A stretch of DNA of 64,000 nucleotides from Chrysemys picta bellii. Lineage: Eukaryota; Chordata; Testudines; Emydidae. This document shows, piece by piece, positions 31,846 to 42,298 of the stretch (the stretch's first letter is position 1; each line of letters begins with the position of its first letter). The DNA is taken from positions 76,093,302-76,157,301 of the forward strand of contig NC_088799.1 of the NCBI RefSeq assembly GCF_011386835.1, given 5' to 3'. The notes beneath the pieces were generated by a model. It was not told the DNA's origin, searched no databases, and saw nothing but the letters and a program-made list of their open reading frames with translations. The translations under genes and the position numbers were made by a program.

Positions 31846-32854
31846 TATAAAATCACTGCTGAACAAATTTGTAGATGACAAATTTAAGTGGAGTTGTAAA
31901 TAATCATGAGGACAGGGCAGTCATACAGAGTGATCTGGATTGCTCTGTAAGCTAGGCTCATTAAAACAAAATTCATGTGAATATAGCCAAATGCAAGGAT
32001 GTATATCCAGGAACAAAAAAACCACCACAGACTTTACCTCCAGAATGGAAGACTATTCTGGAAAGCTGTGACTCAAGCAACAGAACATGATGAGCTCCCA
32101 GTACAATGTTGCGGCAAAAAGGGATAATAGGCTTCTTGGATGTATGACTACAGGAATGGCAATAGAGGTAGAAGTAGGGTTGCCAGTATTGATTGAACAT
32201 ATTCCTGGAGGTTTCATCACATGACAAAGATTAATCTTTAATTTCTGCAGACTCCTAGAGAATCCTGGAGGGTAGGCAATCCTAAGAAGTAGTGATTTTA
32301 CCTTTGTGAGTGGCAATAGTGATACTTAGACTGTTGCATACAATTCTGGTGTCCACATTTTTAAAAGGATGTTGAAAAATTGGAGAAGGTACAGAAGAGA
32401 GCCACAGAAATTGATTCAAGGGCTGGAGAAAATGCCTTACAGTGAGAGACTTAAAGAATTCGATATGTTTTGTTAATCAGAGAGAGGACTGAGGTGACAT
32501 GATCACAATACATAAACACCCACACAGGGAAAAAATACCAGATAATAAAACATTCTTTAATCTAGTGAGAAAGGCATAACTAGAACCAATGCCTGGAAGT
32601 TAAAGGTAGACAAATTAAAATTTGAAATAAAGTACATATTTTTATCAGTGATGGTACATAGAAATGAACTACCAAGGGAAGTAGTGGATTCTTGATGTCT
32701 TCAAAACAAGACTCAATTTCTTCTGGAAGTTAGGCTTTAGTCAAACAAGTTATTGGACTCAGTAGGGTAATGGGGAGAATTCTATGGCCTGTGTTATACA
32801 GGAGGTCAGACTGATAACAGGTCCCTTCTGGCTTTAAAAATCTATTAATCTGTG
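31846..32854 (+). mobile_element. CR1 LINE, 5'-truncated 3' end, with a nested MITE
   Basis: CR1 is the dominant non-LTR retrotransposon of sauropsids. Pieces of the RT and C-terminal coding region are readable with stops: a VDDKFK-type FADDTKL block near 31,868, NIAKCKDVYPGTKK (about 31,982), then KNWRRYRREPQKLIQGLEKM (about 32,374) and PYSERLKEF. The 3' part has the usual CCTGTGTTATACAGGAGGTC and CAGGTCCCTTCTGGC strings and ends in a decayed ATCTATTAATCTGTG 3' repeat. A small MITE at 32,178-32,284 interrupts it. Truncation at the 5' end is normal for CR1. Non-functional. Confidence 0.85.
32178..32284. mobile_element. hAT-type MITE nested in the CR1
   Basis: A 107-bp segment, GGTTGCCAGTATTG...GGTAGGCAATCCTA, with the octamer AGAAGTAG repeated exactly on both sides (32,170-32,177 and 32,285-32,292). 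If the left terminus is taken as TAGGGTTGCC the duplication overlaps it. The interior CATATTCCTGGAGG against TCCTGGAGGG suggests partial self-complementarity. Younger than the CR1 it splits. Confidence 0.8.
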
Positions 32855-35480
32855 CCTCAGACCTGGAAACCTTAAAATTTAAATAGGAAAAACAGATGCA
32901 ACATGAAGGGAGATGGATAAGAGGTGCAGCATACAAATAAATGATTGAGTGGTGGTGTTTGGCACACCTCTGGTTAGTGCCACTTTGGGTTTTGTTTTTT
33001 TAGTTTTGTAAACATTTTATTTTGCTTACACCACACTGCAAGTTAAGTAAACTCTGTCTTCTCCTTTCACTTGTGCTTATGACCAGTTTCCTCAACTGTG
33101 GAAAACTCCCCCCAGTGCTATTTAAAAAAAAAAAAAAAAAAAAAACCCACACCCTTCTCCCTATGACAGACTTTGACATAGTTATGACTAGGCAGGCAAT
33201 GTCGTCACTGGTTATGACACAGACCCCAATAAGAAAACAGTTAGCTAAAACCTATGGACATCCCAAGTGTCTAAAAGAAGCCTCCGGATTTCAGAGAGGA
33301 AGTAGGCCTTGGTGTTCCAGCCTCTTTTGTCACAATCAATTCAGAAAATATAAGTCTTTCTTATGCCAATTTGATGTCCATAGTTTGAAATATTCTGAGG
33401 CTGACCTCTATTTTATTTAAAGAAGTTTAAGAATTTAGATTTTCAATGTCCATGCTAGCATAATCTGTAATTGAATGTGTCAAGCGATTGTGAAAGTGAA
33501 GAATCAAAAAAAATCTTCTTTGCTATTTTCTTATTCCCCCCCCCCCCCCACACACACACTTCTTCCTTCTTTGTTCTCGTTTTTGGAGAACAGACTGAAG
33601 TATAAAATGTGTCTATTTTTTAATCAAAACATTTTTTCTTCACTCATCATTTACATACATTCTAAAAGATGAATTTTCTGCTTGTGTTACCATTGTAGTA
33701 TGATAGTAGTAGTCCCTTTGTTTGCTTTCCAACAGAATAGGGGCTTATTCCAGTTCTGGTGCCTAGAAACTTATTTTGTCAAACCTCTACTTAAAGAGCC
33801 CAGAATGCTAACTAAGTGGGGTTCCAATTTCTAGCAAGCAGATATCAGTATATCTACACTATTTACATACTTTGCTGAAGATTTGACTTTTTCAGAGAGA
33901 ATTTGCCATATGGTTTGAATTGGAGCCTGCTGCTTAAAGTTGTAGCTTGAAATTGTTTTGCTGATGCAGCCTGCAATTTCATAGACTTAAATTCCTGAAG
34001 TGGACAGTCTTCCCTATAATTAACTCCTCAGGTATTGTGTAGAAATATCAGTTGAGAAGAAGAATTGTGTTAAAAAAAAAATTTCACCCCACAGCAAGAA
34101 AGAAAGTCAGATGATGCTTTCAATGGATTCAAAAATATGGTGCTTTCTCTGGCAAAATCTGCCTTTTCCAACCTCCCACAATGTCTTGAAAAAATTCCTA
34201 TTTAATATCCAGGCCGCATTAACCCATGCGCAAATAAAATTTTAGGAAAAGAAACACCACACCTCTGGTTGGAGTATTTTATCATCCCAGATTATTATAG
34301 GACTATCATCCTTGCCTTTGTAGATGGTACCCAACTCCATGAATAAGTAGTCAATTGTTTCTTTTGGAATTCTGAGTCACAGTCCAATACATTGAAATGG
34401 AGCTCAAACCCTACAATCTAAATTAATGTAATTCTAACAACTCTAATTAATAACATAATATCACTACAACAGAGAACAGTCACATGATCAATGAATGTTA
34501 CATGCTTTGAAGTGTGTTTCCCTTACTGGTTTATTAGGGAGAGAATGCCAATAGGCTTTTCCATGAATGTTCTGCGCTCATCCACACACCTAAAACCCAT
34601 TAGTTACAATGGGACGTAGATGTGTAATTGAGAATGGAATTTAGCCTTATTTCTGTGATGGTACAGTAACTAGGCTGTCTAAAAAAGGCAACTAATCAGG
34701 TTCCCAACTTTGGAAATATTAAGAAATTCTTTTGCTTAGCTTCACCCAAACTTTCCTTCAGAATATTTAGATTATATACATATAGTAAAATGATTAATGG
34801 ACTTTTAATACACACAAAAATGCATAAGACAACAATTTTTCATCTTACTTTCTATAGATACTGTATAAAATACTTTCCATTTTAAGTATTTGTACAGCAG
34901 TTTGAAGATGGAATAAATCACTGTGTAAATGCTAAGTGTTAAAATATTTACAACAACAATTGAAACATTATTAGGCACATTCTCAGTAAAATGATTATCA
35001 CATTATATGCACATTTTTCACTTATGAAGTGTGAAATATACTGAAATATCAAACAGATTTTGGCCAATTTCTTCTAGTGCAACTCACATACAGGAGGAGT
35101 ATGAGTGAAATGAGCAAGATTTGGCTATGCAGCTAGATGTAACTACATTGAACACATACTTTATTATGAAGTGGTTTGATGTAGTGATTCACACTTGTTC
35201 ATAGAAGACTTGAATGTAATAAGTGTAGTAATAAGGAGGCTATGAAACCTAAAATCATCTCCATTACAGTAGTACTTGCTCAGAAGTGCATGTGTGTGTC
35301 AAATTAAGAGTGGTAACAAGATCTTCTTTACTTTATAAGGAAGATTCAGGAAACATTCAGTTGTAAACAAGCATTCCTATAATGCTGATGATGTTTAGAT
35401 CTTAGAACAAGTGAAGTAGCAAACTCTTTAATGGCTATGGTTTAGAATGGTTTGGAAGTTATGCTGTAAAATCAAAATCA
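32855..35480. other. Anonymous AT-rich non-coding stretch
   Basis: No gene seen. It contains a poly(A) run (33,124-33,145), a C-run followed by CA units (33,537-33,560) and a 132-codon frame at 33,022 that runs through the A-run as polylysine and has no domain. Confidence 0.6.
33124..33145. repeat. Poly(A) run
   Basis: Twenty-two consecutive A residues with no recognisable retroelement upstream. Confidence 0.9.
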
Positions 35481-35488
35481 ACCTAAAC

Positions 35489-35710
35489 CAGTGGTTCTCA
35501 AACTTTTGTACTGGTGACCCCTTTCACATAGCAAGCCTCTGAGTGCGACCCACCCTTATAAATTAAAAACACTTTAAAATATATTTAACACCATTATAAA
35601 TGCAGGAGGCAAAGCGGGGTTTGAGGTGGAGGCTGACAGCTCGTGACCCTCCCCCATGTAATAACCTTGCGACCCCTGAGGGGTCCTGATCCCCAGTTTG
35701 AGAACCCCTG
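35489..35710. mobile_element. hAT MITE, CAGTGGTTCTCAAAC family, copy 2
   Basis: A 222-bp element from CAGTGGTTCTCAAACTTTTG to CCCCAGTTTGAGAACCCCTG. The octamer ACCTAAAC is exact on both sides (35,481-35,488 and 35,711-35,718). Terminal inverted repeats are nearly perfect over about 14 bp. Same family as 7,995-8,226 but better preserved. Confidence 0.93.
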
Positions 35711-35863
35711 ACCTAAACTGTGTCTAAAAATTGAAAAATATGAAAAAGTTGAGAAAGGAAACAGAAAATTCTCTTCAGTGCAACAGTTTGACTCCTGACT
35801 CCTATGAAGTCAGTAGTATCTAATGCCTTTCTGCCTTACCTTTGTCATTCACTTGTATAGCAT

Positions 35864-36659
35864 TGTAACAAGGTTGGGACTCACCACTGCAGCGCCTCCT
35901 ACTGGTTACTCCAGGAATTAGCTCAGTCCAGTGGAGCGTCCCCTCTCGGTGGTATCCCGCCCGTTGTCTTGCCTCGGTTGGCTTCTGAGCCCACGTCGCT
36001 CACCAACTCACGGCATCCTCTTCAGGACCTCTGCCCTCCGGCAGTGCCCTTTAGTTCTTCCACACCCCCTTCCGGGGAGGGTGTCAATCAGCAGTCTCTA
36101 TGTCCAGCCACCGTGGTCAACCACACACCCCAAAGTCTAATCCCTCCTGTCAGGGATCTGGCGTGGTCTATGATGGCCGCTCCCTACGGTCAATGGCCGA
36201 GTGTACTTCAAGGGAGGGACCCAGGCCTGCCCTCTACTCTGGGTCCCGGCCCAGGGACCCTCTGGCAGCAGCCTCGCTGTCCTCCTTCTCTCCCCTCCAT
36301 CTGTCCACTTCCCTGGGCCGGTTCCCCTACGGCCCCTTGCACCCGCTAGGCCCTTCCCTTCAGGGCCTGTAGCCTGGCAGGCCTCAGGCTAGAGCTCCCT
36401 TTTGCTCACTGCGCTGTCCACGGTACTAGTCTCCCTGCTCTGGAGACAGACCTTCCCCTGTCAAAGGCCTGGGACAGACTGACTCTCCTTTCCCTGAGCA
36501 GCCTTTTTATAGGGCTGAGCCTAGTCCTGATTGGCTGCCTCCAATCTGGGCCCTGATTGGCTCCCAATAAGCCCTTCTCCCATTGGCTCCCTGTCTGCGC
36601 AGGCCCACTGGCCTGCCGCAGCCCATACTCTCAGGGAGTGGGGCAGTTGCCCCACTACA
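35864..36659 (-). mobile_element. Solo LTR (antisense), 796 bp, 5-bp target duplication
   Basis: It begins TGTAACAAGG and ends CCCCACTACA on the + strand, so both strands show TG...CA ends. The pentamer AGCAT is repeated at 35,859-35,863 and 36,660-36,664. On the minus strand a CTATAAAAAG box (complement of 36,503-36,512) lies downstream of two AGCCAATCAG CCAAT-type motifs (near 36,527 and 36,555), so the promoter reads leftward. No internal retroviral or Ty3-type sequence adjoins it. A 5-bp duplication fits Ty3/gypsy or some ERV classes. Frames of 60-126 codons inside are incidental. Confidence 0.85.
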
Positions 36660-36841
36660 AGCATCTAATTGCTATAGCACCACCTTTATTCTGTAGAGTA
36701 AATCCTGCGCATCTGCCATGAACATATCCCATAGCCAGCCAAGAAAATACCATAAAAAAGTCTAGCATTAATTCTCATTAAATAACAAGTAAGGCCGCTA
36801 CCTCTGGGTTAAAATGTAGTATTAGACACTGCAATCTCTAT

Positions 36842-36916
36842 ATGTGCCTGATCTGTCCCTACTGAAGTCAATGGGAGTTTAACCATTGACTTAAAATGGT
36901 GCAGGATCTAGCCCTG
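36842..36916. repeat. Old palindromic repeat, ACTGAAGTCAATGGGAGTTT type
   Basis: Central ACTGAAGTCAATGGGAG against CCATTGACTTAAAATGG, with GATCTGTCC and GCAGGATCTAG near the ends. Same class as 28,905, 42,226, 47,358 and 63,316. Confidence 0.5.
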
Positions 36917-37109
36917 AAAGCACAGGAACTGATGATATAAAAGCCCCTGTCATATGCGAACATGAAAGAGAACTCTGATTATATACGTAAACTTGATTAT
37001 CTGGATTGTCCAAAATATTTCTGCCCTTAAATCTAAAATTAATTTACACACCTAGGTTCAGCTCCTCAGATGATGAAAATCAGTGTAGATCCAATATCTT
37101 CATTGGAAC

Positions 37110-37235
37110 TAGGGTGACCAGATTTCCCGATTTTATAGGGACAGTCCCAATTTTGGGGGTTTTTTCTTATATAGGTTCCTATTGCCCCCCACCCCCATCC
37201 TGATTTTTCACACTTGCTGTGTACAGGTCACCCTA
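37110..37235. mobile_element. hAT MITE, TAGGGTGACCAGA family, 126 bp
   Basis: The termini TAGGGTGACCAG and GGTCACCCTA are inverted, and the octamer ATTGGAAC is repeated exactly at 37,102-37,109 and 37,236-37,243. A complete small non-autonomous hAT with no coding capacity. Confidence 0.95.
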
Positions 37236-37243
37236 ATTGGAAC

Positions 37244-39982
37244 TAAGAGAATTTATGCCATCTGAAGATCTTCCCCCTAGTTTTAGTTATCCAACTCTCT
37301 AATTATCTCAAGGTTTTGGATGTCCCTTAGAAATTATATAATATGAGTAATAGCTATACTGTTCATAGAAAGATCTTAGGAAATATTTCCTATGTTTTCT
37401 GTTATCAGATATAAGTTTCCAGCTTGCAACAAAAATATTCCAAACTGGCAATTCATCTGAAAAACATTGGCTCAGCAAATTTGTGCTTGGTTCTACCATA
37501 TTGTTAATAGTAACTGCTTTAAGTGTTCTTCCTCCTCCATGCCTCCCTCCCGTCCCTCCCCCGCTGGACTTCAGGGAAGCAAAATAATTTTTAAAAGACT
37601 GTATCAAGTTAAAAATAAAGTTAATTCAAATAATTGGCTACATCTATGATTTAGAGACTTAAGACTAAATGTTTGAACAGAGCAGTCGGGTTGAGCTGGA
37701 TCTAAGTCAGGGCATAATAGAACCCAGTGAGTTTATAGAAGAACAGTTAGAAAATTGAAAGACTTAAAAAATTCTATATCAGACACGGGCTTGGTGGGTT
37801 AGAAAAATGATTTTAATATCTCTAGAAGCAGAGAAAAAAAATTGAAATATATGGGTTGAGTGGATATTTTTATTATCCAACCAAACCTTATCTGGAGAAT
37901 TGTGGGTGCTATCTTTTTGGATTCTGATGTCCCAAAAGTACAATATCCAGAAGGATTACTTGCTAGGGTGTCATCACAATGACATCACAGATAACTAGGG
38001 TTGTGAATTTATACTTCTGGAAGTGGCTTTTCTGAGACTGATGAAATATTAGCCCTCTTCCCCTTCCCCCAAATAAAAAAGCCTGAGCAACTAAAGCAAA
38101 AATATAAAATGACAGTGAGCAGATAAGCTTATAGAAGTCTTATTTTTGTGAACACTATAGCCATTGAGTCATGTTAGACCATAAGCACACTCTTAATTTT
38201 CATTTGGGGTGAGAGAAAGGGAAGTGCCAGATCACAGATTTTTGCTTCTTCAGTATTTCTAACTCTGCTGTACTTCTCCAATAAAACCAACCTACTTTAT
38301 CAGCCCTCACACCACTTGGCTGGTTTTCTTTTTGTCAGCATTTTAATTTAGCTTTCAGACCACTAAAGTGAAAAAAATGCTTCTATGTGCCATATCCTGT
38401 TTGCAGCAACAATAAATGAAATAAAATCCTCCAGTCAAACTGAACAGAAGATATTGAACATTAAGTTCCAGTAAGTCCAACAGTCAGGAGTTACAATCCT
38501 TCTAAACACCAGTTCACTTGTCACTTGCAGTTAGTGAAAATGTGGAGAATATCCCCATTACTGGTCCTAGAGATTAGTAAGAAAGCTAAATTCCTGCTAA
38601 GTAGCCCCCTACCAAAAAAAAAAAATAAAGAAATCCACTCTGTAGTTTGTTTATTCAATCATGACTATAATTTCAAATTGAGATATGCCAGGACTAGAAA
38701 AGCCATCACATACTCTGGTGAAGTTAGGACTCAGATTCGGATCCAAACTTTGGTTGACAATGGGATGGGATTGAGTTGCAATTAGATTCTTTCATTTCTC
38801 ATCTCACTGTAATTATTTGCTCAGGTAGATGTCGTAACATTGGTGATGCCAAAAATGTGAAGGTTCTGTAGAATATTTTTTCTTCCAATAGCTGGAATTG
38901 TGTGATGTACTGATGTTGGTCCTTGAAATGCAATACTAATTTCTGAGAACATATTGGTAACCAATGTAAAACATTACGGACCCAATGTATCTTGCTAACC
39001 TCTGTAAAGGAAAGGATTTGGTGGAGTTTGTAACATCAACATATGGGATTTCCCATGCCAGTGAAATGATTTTTTTTTTAAAGTGTGGGATAGAACACGA
39101 GCTCTTAGGAGTCCATGTGATTCCACTATGGTAAGTACAGAGACTGTGCTTTGGTAAACACCAATAGACAGCAGAATGTATCACAGTTTTAATCCCCCCC
39201 CCCCCCCCCCCCAAAAATCCAATTTAGCCAAAATTAGTTGAAGTTTCAGTAAGACTTTTTTGAGGAAAATCTAAACCATAAAGATGGGTGCCAGAAAGTA
39301 GTTGAATGTTTTATATTTCTGTCATGATGTACTGACCCATTTGTTACTAATAATTGCGATGTAAGCCACCGCACTCCCAGAGCGAAGCATCAGATTAACA
39401 GTAAGGAGCATGTACATATTCTGAAAAACTATTGGTTGGCTATTGAATAGGTTACTGAAGTAGAAAGGTCATTTTGGTGCAAGTGATATTGCCTACAGTA
39501 AAATGAAGACTCAGTTTCTAATTTAATCAGTAAAATCAGCAGTCACTCTGGTTTGAAAAGTGACATTTACAATGGTGATTAAATAGAATTCTTAGATATT
39601 ATTTTAAGTCTCAGCTTTAAGAGGTTCTCTTTCCTCTACAAGCGTAAATAAGTATCAGCATCAAAAGGAGTTACTGTATGTGTGCTCATCAAAAGAACAG
39701 ACTGAGTCTCCATTTAGCAGGATGACTGTATGTTCATTAAAATGATTAGCTGTCTCTGACCCACAAGCCAACTGAGAATGTTATTCAGAATATCGTATGT
39801 TAGGTTTTTAAAATGTTCCAAATTTCAACGCTTGAATGATTCTGTGTAGAATTAATTCTCGTTGATAATGTAGAGGTAGCTACTGATCCATAGAACTATA
39901 ATATTTGACACACAGTGAATCCTCAAGTTTAAGTGGTCATGAAATTTCCACATTTTATATCAAGAAATTATGCACCAGATTT
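37244..39982. other. Anonymous AT-rich non-coding stretch
   Basis: No gene seen. It includes a C-run of 19 at 39,194-39,212 and small pyrimidine-rich tracts near 37,530-37,565. Frames up to 99 codons have no domain. Confidence 0.6.
39194..39212. repeat. Poly(C) run
   Basis: About 19 C residues followed by five A residues. Confidence 0.9.
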
Positions 39983-39990
39983 TTGTAAAG

Positions 39991-40736
39991 TAGGGTTGCC
40001 AACTTTCTAATTGCACAAAACTGAACACCCATGCCCTGCCCCTTCACTTAGGCCCCACCCCTGCCCCGCCTCTTCACTGATGCCCTGCCCCCACTCACTC
40101 CAGCCTCCCTCCCTCTCTCACTTTCACTGGGCTGAGGTAGGAAGTTGGGATGTGGGAGGGGGTGAGGGCTTCAGCTGGGGTTGCGGGCTCTGGGGTGGGG
40201 CCATAAATGAGGGATTCTCGGTGCAGGAGGGGGCTGTAGGCTGGGGCAGGGGGTTGGGGTGTGGGCTCGGGAGGGGGCTCCATACTGGGGAAGGGGGTTG
40301 GGATGTGGACGGGGTTCAGGGTGCAGGCTCTGGGAGGGAGTTTGGATGCAGGAGGGGGTTCCGACCTGGGGCAGGGGGTCTGGGGTGTGGGCTCTGGCTA
40401 GGCGGTGCTTACCTCAGGCAGCTCCCAGTCGACGGTGCAATGGGGCTAAGGCAGGCTCCTTGCCTGCCCTGGATCTGCGATGCTCCTGGAAGCAACTGCT
40501 ACGTCTGGCCCCTAGGAGGAGGCACGGTCAGGCAGCTCTGCGCAGTGCACGCTGCCCGCACCTGCAGGCGCTGCCCACATTAGCAGTGGGGGCAGCACGC
40601 GGAGCTTCCCTGATCGCACCTGCACCTAGGGGCTGCAGGGAGATGCCAGCCGCTTCCAGGAGCTGCATGGAGGCAGGGCATGTAGGGAGCCTGCCTTAGT
40701 CCCAATGCGCCACCAGCCGGACACCTGGCAATTCTA
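39991..40736 (+). mobile_element. Non-autonomous hAT, TAGGGTTGCC family, copy 3
   Basis: A 746-bp element from TAGGGTTGCCAACTTTCTAA to ACACCTGGCAATTCTA. Flanks TTGTAAAG (39,983-39,990) and TTGTAAGG (40,737-40,744) match at 7 of 8 positions. Same orientation as copy 1. The interior is G-rich (GGGTGAGGGCTTCAGCTGGG) with no transposase; the 190- and 146-codon frames are compositional. Confidence 0.88.
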
Positions 40737-40744
40737 TTGTAAGG

Positions 40745-41595
40745 TAGGCATCCATTGTGATATGATTGTGTAAAACTGCCCATAGTACACAGCACTATTT
40801 AGTAACTTTAGCAAGCGTCAGGTTAGCCACAAAGACAGAGGCAAAATGGACACTAGCAACAACAACTTTATTGTAAAAATATGTACCAAAAAGCCTGTAC
40901 CCAGCACTAAGATGTGCTTCAGTATTCTTCACACATTGCCACCTAGTGACAAAACATTATATTGCAGCTTAATCTTTCCATCACAGCATACAATATAAAA
41001 CAATAAAAAAAAATACAAATTATACTTTTATTTGTTAAAATACTCAAAATAATTGCAAATGGATGCAAGTAGCCATGCTAAAGCACTCAAATATGATACT
41101 ATGTGTGTGAGACTTGTCACAAATAATACATTGGTTACTGTGATAAACAAAATGTTTTCTGGAAGTAGTATAGACTAATTTCTTCTTTTAGCGGGAGTCT
41201 GGGAAGTAATTGACAACATTTAAAAGCAGATTTATAATTATTACCCCACATAAGCTTAAGGCAAAGTCATTTGCGGCATTTGAAACAAGAGAGTAAGAGC
41301 TACATTGTTTTGTCCCAGGAATACAGATCTCCTACTTAAGAACACATCTGTGTATACAACCAGGCCAGCAGAAGTTAATCCAATGTTCTTCTACCAAAAA
41401 TGAGGATTCTATTCTGGGAGGAGCCTAAAGCTCTACATTACCTAAAAAAAAAATAGCCAGGCCTCCCACATTAGATGTTACATTTTATTTTACCATGTGT
41501 TATTGGTTTAAAAAGTACTTTGTTCAAGCTGCTGAAGACAGAATGTGCTCCATAATAATTCTAGAGCTTGTATTTATATAATATAGTCCTGAATA
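40745..41595. other. Anonymous AT-rich non-coding stretch
   Basis: No gene or bounded repeat recognised. Confidence 0.6.
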
Positions 41596-41603
41596 GAGTA
41601 AGT

Positions 41604-42089
41604 CAGGGGTAGGCAACCTCTGGCATGTGTGCCAAAGGCAGCACGCGAGCTGATTTTCAGTGGCACTCACACTGCCTGGGTCCTGGCCACCCGTCCGGGA
41701 GGCTCTGCATTTTAATTTAATTTTAAATGAAGCTTCTTAAATATTTTAAAAAGCTTATTTACTTTACATACAACAATAGTTTAGTTATATATTACACCTC
41801 TACCTCGATATAACGCTATCCTCGAGCCAAAATTTTTTACCGTGTTATAGGTGAAACCGCAAACTTGCTTTGATCCACCGGAGTGCGCAGCCCCTCCCCC
41901 GGAGCATCTTACAGCGTTATATCCGAATTCGTGTTATATCGGGTCGCATTATATCAGGGTAGAGGTGTATAGACTTATAGAAAGAGACCTTCTAAAAACG
42001 TTAAAATGTATTACTGGCATGTGAAACCTTAAATTAGAATGAATAAATGAAGACTCGGCACACCACTTCTGAAAGGTTGCCAACCCCTG
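41604..42089. mobile_element. hAT element, CAGGGGTAGGCAACCT family, with nested MITE
   Basis: Inverted ends CAGGGGTAGGCAACC and GGTTGCCAACCCCTG. Flanks GAGTAAGT (41,596-41,603) and GCATAAGT (42,090-42,097) agree at 6 of 8 positions, an older duplication. The subterminal GGCATGTGTGCCAAAGGC and GCACACCACTTCTGAAAG strings are typical of this group. Split by the Tc1/mariner-type MITE. Confidence 0.82.
41795..41967. mobile_element. Tc1/mariner-type MITE nested in the hAT, TA target
   Basis: The terminal inverted repeats CACCTCTACC and GGTAGAGGTG are flanked by TA on both sides (41,793-41,794 and 41,968-41,969), the target duplication of Tc1/mariner elements. The interior repeats GTTATATC and GATATAACG motifs in both orientations. 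It is 173 bp with no coding capacity. Confidence 0.85.
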
Positions 42090-42225
42090 GCATAAGTAAA
42101 AAGGATAGCAGGTGATTTGAAAATTTACTGCATAACAGATTATCTATGAAAATGTTTTTCAAAACTGTATCTTTGTACTTGAAACAACTTTTAGGGCAAG
42201 ATACTTCAAGCTGTTCAGCATGCTG

Positions 42226-42298
42226 GCCCCAGTCCACCTAAGCACATGCTTAATTTGCCTCAGGTGAGTAATCACCAGTCATTGCTAGATCAGGATCA
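42226..42298. repeat. Old palindromic repeat fragment
   Basis: TGGCCCCAGTCCACCTAAGC at one end and GCTAGATCAGGATC at the other, with CACATGCTTAA inside. Same ancient class as 28,905-29,018. Confidence 0.4.

Noticed and set aside
39082..39130. Exon-like segment between TTTTAAAG and GTAAGT
   Set aside because: The acceptor is a T-run ending in AAAG and two frames are open in only 47 nt, so it carries little information.
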